5,509 nt of DNA, taken from contig CAJTLI010000086.1 in NCBI GenBank assembly GCA_910577525.1, forward strand, positions 1-5,509, in the 5' to 3' direction. A model generated the notes under the pieces. It saw only the letters and a list, made by a program, of their open reading frames with translations. It had not been told where the DNA came from and did no database searches. The position numbers were made by a program, and so were the translations under genes. Shown here piece after piece: positions 1 to 5,509 of this stretch (position 1 is its first letter; every line of letters begins with the position of its first letter). This stretch comes from an uncultured Oscillospiraceae bacterium (GTDB lineage Bacteria; Bacillota; Clostridia; Oscillospirales; Oscillospiraceae).

Positions 1-501
1 GCTGCAGGGTGACCGCCCTGCCCGCCTCCACCCCGGCGGAAGCGGTGCTGGCCGGGGGCTACGACGGCGTGATGCTGTCCAACGGCCCCGGCGACCCGGC
101 GGACAACGTGGACATCATCCGGGAGGTCCGGGCACTGTATGAGTCGGACATGCCCCTGTTCGCCGTCTGCTTGGGCCACCAGCTGCTGGCCCTGGCCACC
201 GGGGCCAGCACCCACAAGATGACCTTCGGCCACCGGGGAGGCAATCACCCGGTGAAGGATCTGGAGGCGGGGCGCTGCTTCATCACCAGCCAGAACCACG
301 GCTACGTGGTGGACGGGGACAGCGTGGACCCGGCGGTGGCCAGCGTGTCCCACGTCAACGTGAACGACAACACGGTGGAGGGGCTGAACTACCGCCGCCC
401 CAACTGCTTCACCGTCCAGTTCCACCCCGAGGCCAGCCCCGGCCCGGAGGACACGGAGTATCTGTTTGACCGCTTCATTGCCAGCATGGGAGGTGGCCGC
501 A

Positions 502-509
<8 letters not shown>
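1..509 (+). CDS. carA: Carbamoyl-phosphate synthase small subunit CarA, 3' part (5' end outside window)
   Basis: This is the glutaminase subunit of carbamoyl-phosphate synthase. It hydrolyses glutamine in the cytoplasm and channels ammonia to CarB. The reading frame is open to the left edge (first full codon at 3), and an in-frame GTG at 9 is not the true start: the upstream codons and the sequence CRVTALPAS fit the middle of CarA. About 168 residues are visible, nearly all the class I glutamine amidotransferase domain. The N-terminal half, roughly 190 residues judging from the usual 355-380, is missing. The catalytic triad is complete: the nucleophile Cys in CLGHQ (codon 168-170), and His and Glu in FHPEA (codons 423-425 and 429-431). 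The oxyanion-loop motif LSNGPGDP is at about 78-101. The frame ends with TAA inside the start of carB, an 8-base overlap. GuaA also has this amidotransferase fold, but the motif context and the adjacent carB fix the identity. Confidence 0.97.
488..496 (+). promoter_or_regulatory. Ribosome binding site of carB, inside the carA 3' end
   Basis: GGGAGGTGG is a good Shine-Dalgarno match. Its GGAGG core (489-493) lies 8 bases before the ATG at 502. It decides the carB start: a longer reading from an in-frame GTG at 466 would add 12 residues with no ribosome site and no family resemblance. The site lies within carA codons, so ribosomes finishing carA pass over it. Confidence 0.85.
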
Positions 510-3711
<3,202 letters not shown>

Positions 3712-3723
3712 GCGGGGAAAGGG

Positions 3724-3730
3724 GGAGGTG
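3724..3730 (+). promoter_or_regulatory. Ribosome binding site of guaA
   Basis: GGAGGTG lies in a purine-rich run (3714-3730). The GGAGG core is 7 bases before the ATG at 3736, which supports that start. The 24-base carB-guaA gap holds nothing else recognisable: no promoter and no terminator hairpin. Co-transcription is therefore likely. Confidence 0.85.
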
Positions 3731-3735
3731 CGTCT

Positions 3736-5277
3736 ATGTCGCATCAGACTGTGATCGTGCTGGATTTCGGCGGACAGTATAATCAGCTCATCGCCCGGCG
3801 GGTGCGGGAGTGCGGCGTGTACTGCGAGGTCAAGCCCTATACCACACCCCTGGCCGAGCTGCGGGCCATGGAGCCCATCGGGATTATCTTTACCGGAGGC
3901 CCCGGCTCGGTGTATGAGGACGGCTCTCCCACGGTGGACCGGTCCATTTTTACCTGGGGTGTGCCCATTTTAGGCATCTGTTACGGCTGCCAGCTCATGG
4001 CCCACCTGCTGGGGGGCCGGGTCACTGCCGCCCAGCGGGACTCCGCCCGGGAGTACGGCAAGACGGAAACCCATTTTGACACCCGCTGCAGGCTGTTTCG
4101 GGGCCTGCCTGAGACTGGGACCACCTGGATGAGCCACGGGGACTATATGGAACAGGTTCCGGAGGGCTTTGCCCTGGCCGCCCGCAGCGCGGCCTGTCCC
4201 AACGTGGCCGTCGCCGACGAGGCCCGGGGCTTTTACGGCGTCCAGTTCCACCCGGAGGTGAATCACACCCGGCACGGCACCGATATGATCCGCAACTTCC
4301 TCTATGAGGCGTGTCATGCCGCGGGAGACTGGACCATGGAGGACTATAAACGCACCGCCGTGGCCGCCCTGCGGGACAAGATTGGGGGCGGCCGGGTGCT
4401 GCTGGCCCTCAGCGGCGGGGTGGATTCCTCTGTGGCGGCGGCGCTGCTGGCGGAGGCGGTGGGGGAACAGCTCACCTGCGTGTTTGTGGACCACGGACTC
4501 ATGCGGAAGAACGAGGGGGACGAGGTGGAGGCCGCCTTCTCCAAATGGGCCCTGAACTTTGTCCGGGTGAACGCCGGGGCGCGGTTCCTGACCAAGCTGG
4601 CCGGCGTAACCGAGCCGGAACGGAAGCGGAAGATCATCGGCGAAGAATTTGTCCGGGTATTTGAGGAGGAGGCCAAAAAGGTGGGCGCCGTGGATTATCT
4701 GGCCCAGGGCACCATCTACCCCGACGTGATTGAGTCCGGTGCGGGGGACGCCGCCGTCATCAAAAGCCACCACAATGTGGGCGGTCTGCCGGACTGCGTG
4801 GAGTTCAAGGAAATCGTGGAGCCTCTGCGTCTGCTCTTCAAGGACGAGGTGCGTCAGCTGGGCCGGGAGCTGGGCCTGCCGGAGTATCTGGTCATGCGTC
4901 AGCCCTTCCCGGGGCCGGGGCTGGCCATCCGGATTATCGGCGAGGTGACGAAGGAGAAGCTGGACATGCTCCGGGAGGCCGACGCCATTTTCCGCGAGGA
5001 GCTGGCAAAGGCCGGGGAGGACAAGCACCTGAGTCAATTTTTTGCCGCCCTGACCAACATACGCTCGGTGGGCGTGATGGGCGATGGGCGAACTTATGAC
5101 TACGCTGTGGCCCTGCGGGCTGTGACCACCGACGACTTTATGACGGCGGACTGGGCGCGCATCCCATATGACCTGCTGGACCGTGTCAGCACTCGGGTGG
5201 TCAATGAGGTCAGAGGAATTAACCGGGTGCTGCTGGATATTACAAGCAAGCCCCCGGCGACAATCGAGTGGGAATGA
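3736..5277 (+). CDS. guaA: Glutamine-hydrolysing GMP synthase GuaA
   Basis: GuaA catalyses the last step to GMP: XMP + ATP + glutamine + water give GMP + AMP + PPi + glutamate. The 513 residues match the two-domain bacterial enzyme. The N-terminal class I amidotransferase (about 5-190) has nucleophile C82 in GICYGCQ and H172/E174 in FHPEV. The ATP-pyrophosphatase domain (about 200-390) has the PP-loop SGGVDSS at 226-232, QGTIYPD at 324-330 and KSHHNVGGLP at 343-352. The C-terminal substrate-binding and dimerisation domain runs from RQPFPGPGLAIR (388-399) to the typical tail KPPATIEWE (505-513). The gene is intact. It sits 24 bases after carB with its own ribosome site and is probably the last gene of the transcript. 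Codon use is somewhat more AT-rich than in carB. The last 81 codons are the most so (about 25 end in A or T by hand count, against 5 of the 57 before them) and include ATA, AGA and CGA. The stop region GAGTGGGAATGA lies at the guaA end, a known integration hotspot for genomic islands. Confidence 0.98.
   Translation: MSHQTVIVLDFGGQYNQLIARRVRECGVYCEVKPYTTPLAELRAMEPIGIIFTGGPGSVYEDGSPTVDRSIFTWGVPILGICYGCQLMAHLLGGRVTAAQRDSAREYGKTETHFDTRCRLFRGLPETGTTWMSHGDYMEQVPEGFALAARSAACPNVAVADEARGFYGVQFHPEVNHTRHGTDMIRNFLYEACHAAGDWTMEDYKRTAVAALRDKIGGGRVLLALSGGVDSSVAAALLAEAVGEQLTCVFVDHGLMRKNEGDEVEAAFSKWALNFVRVNAGARFLTKLAGVTEPERKRKIIGEEFVRVFEEEAKKVGAVDYLAQGTIYPDVIESGAGDAAVIKSHHNVGGLPDCVEFKEIVEPLRLLFKDEVRQLGRELGLPEYLVMRQPFPGPGLAIRIIGEVTKEKLDMLREADAIFREELAKAGEDKHLSQFFAALTNIRSVGVMGDGRTYDYAVALRAVTTDDFMTADWARIPYDLLDRVSTRVVNEVRGINRVLLDITSKPPATIEWE
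5266..5277 (+). other. Possible attachment-site core at the guaA 3' end
   Basis: The last codons and stop of guaA, GAGTGGGAATGA, encode the conserved EWE tail. Integrases of several genomic-island families use the guaA 3' end as their chromosomal target, because integration restores the coding sequence. The sequence shows only the conserved site, a drop in GC right after the stop, and phased repeats downstream. No second copy of the core and no integrase is visible, so this site may be empty. The call is an inference. Confidence 0.25.
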
Positions 5278-5292
5278 CCGTCAAAACGGCGC

Positions 5293-5317
5293 AAACCCGC
5301 ATGAATACAGGGTTTTT
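5293..5317 (+). terminator. Weak hairpin with short T run after guaA
   Basis: AAACCC (5293-5298) and GGGTTT (5310-5315) form a 6-bp stem around an 11-base loop, followed by two more T. It starts 15 bases after the guaA stop. Stem and T run are short for an efficient intrinsic terminator, so partial termination or mRNA 3'-end protection is as likely. A 4-bp hairpin (CCGT, loop CAAA, ACGG) at 5278-5289 lies just before it. Confidence 0.4.
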
Positions 5318-5336
5318 GACCTGTCACCCTGCCTTG

Positions 5337-5354
5337 TGATACTGGTTTGATACT
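5337..5354 (+). repeat. Two TGATACT direct repeats with 11-base period
   Basis: TGATACT occurs at 5337-5343 and 5348-5354, start to start 11 bases, about one helical turn, so a protein could bind both on the same face. An imperfect second pair flanks them: ACCTGTCAC (5319-5327) and ACCTGGTCAC (5365-5374). Such phased repeats occur at integrase arm sites and at operators. The function here is unknown, and two copies of seven bases could be chance. Confidence 0.4.
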
Positions 5355-5392
5355 ATTCGTTTCAACCTGGTCACACAAGAGAATGATTGCAA

Positions 5393-5450
5393 AGGGCAAG
5401 CGAACCGCCCTGCTGAACGACAAATTCAGCAGGGCGGTTTTGCTTGCCTT
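5393..5450 (+). terminator. Strong intrinsic terminator of the carAB-guaA transcript
   Basis: A perfect 15-bp stem, AACCGCCCTGCTGAA (5403-5417) with TTCAGCAGGGCGGTT (5425-5439), closes a 7-base loop (CGACAAA, 5418-5424). The arm ends in TTTT (5438-5441). After a small internal bulge (G5402 opposite TT 5440-5441) the stem continues as GGCAAGC (5395-5401) with GCTTGCC (5442-5448), plus a G-T and an A-T pair. The T run favours the plus strand, and the minus-strand version has a poorer T tract. It lies 115 bases after the guaA stop. It is the best terminator in the window, but it could instead belong to the leader of a downstream gene. Confidence 0.75.
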
Positions 5451-5509
5451 ATTTGTAAGCGTCAAATTTCCCCACACCTTGCCGGAGAGCAGAGGAAATG
5501 AGAAAATGC

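Noticed and set aside
466..501. Upstream GTG start for carB that would add 12 residues.
   Set aside because: No ribosome site precedes it and the extra residues are carA codons read in another frame. ATG 502 has GGAGG at good spacing and the family-typical N-terminus.
3712..3735. Possible promoter or terminator between carB and guaA.
   Set aside because: The 24 bases are a purine-rich ribosome-site region with no hairpin and no room for a promoter.
5100..5477. Minus-strand open frame of 125 codons covering the guaA end and tail, with HSHSIVAGG-like residues.
   Set aside because: Most of it is the antisense of the conserved guaA C-terminus and it reads through the terminator hairpin. There is no convincing ribosome site or family domain. 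Antisense reads of the guaA end give such HSIVAGG strings.
5491..5509. Possible start of a next gene: AGAGG followed by ATG at 5498 or 5506.
   Set aside because: Only one to four codons lie in the window, the site is too close to the first ATG, and nothing about the product can be seen.

Overview
The window carries three nucleotide-biosynthesis genes in a row on the plus strand. They are the 3' part of carA (carbamoyl-phosphate synthase small subunit, cut by the left edge), a complete carB (large subunit, 1069 aa) and a complete guaA (glutamine-hydrolysing GMP synthase, 513 aa). A 232-base non-coding tail follows. The coding DNA is very GC-rich, with a strong preference for G or C at third codon positions, and purine-rich GGAGG ribosome sites precede carB and guaA. 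The proteins read like those of Clostridia, for example the CarB C-terminal INTPTKGR loop. A high-GC gut clostridium of the Oscillospiraceae type (Flavonifractor/Oscillibacter-like) is my best guess; this is an inference from composition and protein style only.

Layout: carA runs 1-509 and overlaps carB (502-3711) by 8 bases, so the two subunits are probably translationally coupled. carB and guaA (3736-5277) are 24 bases apart with a clear ribosome site between, so all three are probably one transcript. The promoter lies left of the window. The tail (5278-5509) is much more AT-rich than the genes. It holds a weak hairpin with a short T run, two TGATACT repeats spaced 11 bases apart, and a long, strong hairpin that I read as the main intrinsic terminator.

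How the genes work together: CarA hydrolyses glutamine and passes ammonia to CarB, which makes carbamoyl phosphate for pyrimidines and arginine. GuaA uses glutamine to aminate XMP to GMP. All three steps draw on glutamine and ATP, so the cluster ties a pyrimidine/arginine entry step to guanine nucleotide supply.

Most of the window is ordinary housekeeping sequence, and I found no clear new system. The points most worth checking are the guaA 3' end and tail, which could be the junction with an element inserted at guaA (composition change, phased repeats), and the substitutions in the CarB regulatory domain at positions that bind UMP and ornithine in the E. coli enzyme.
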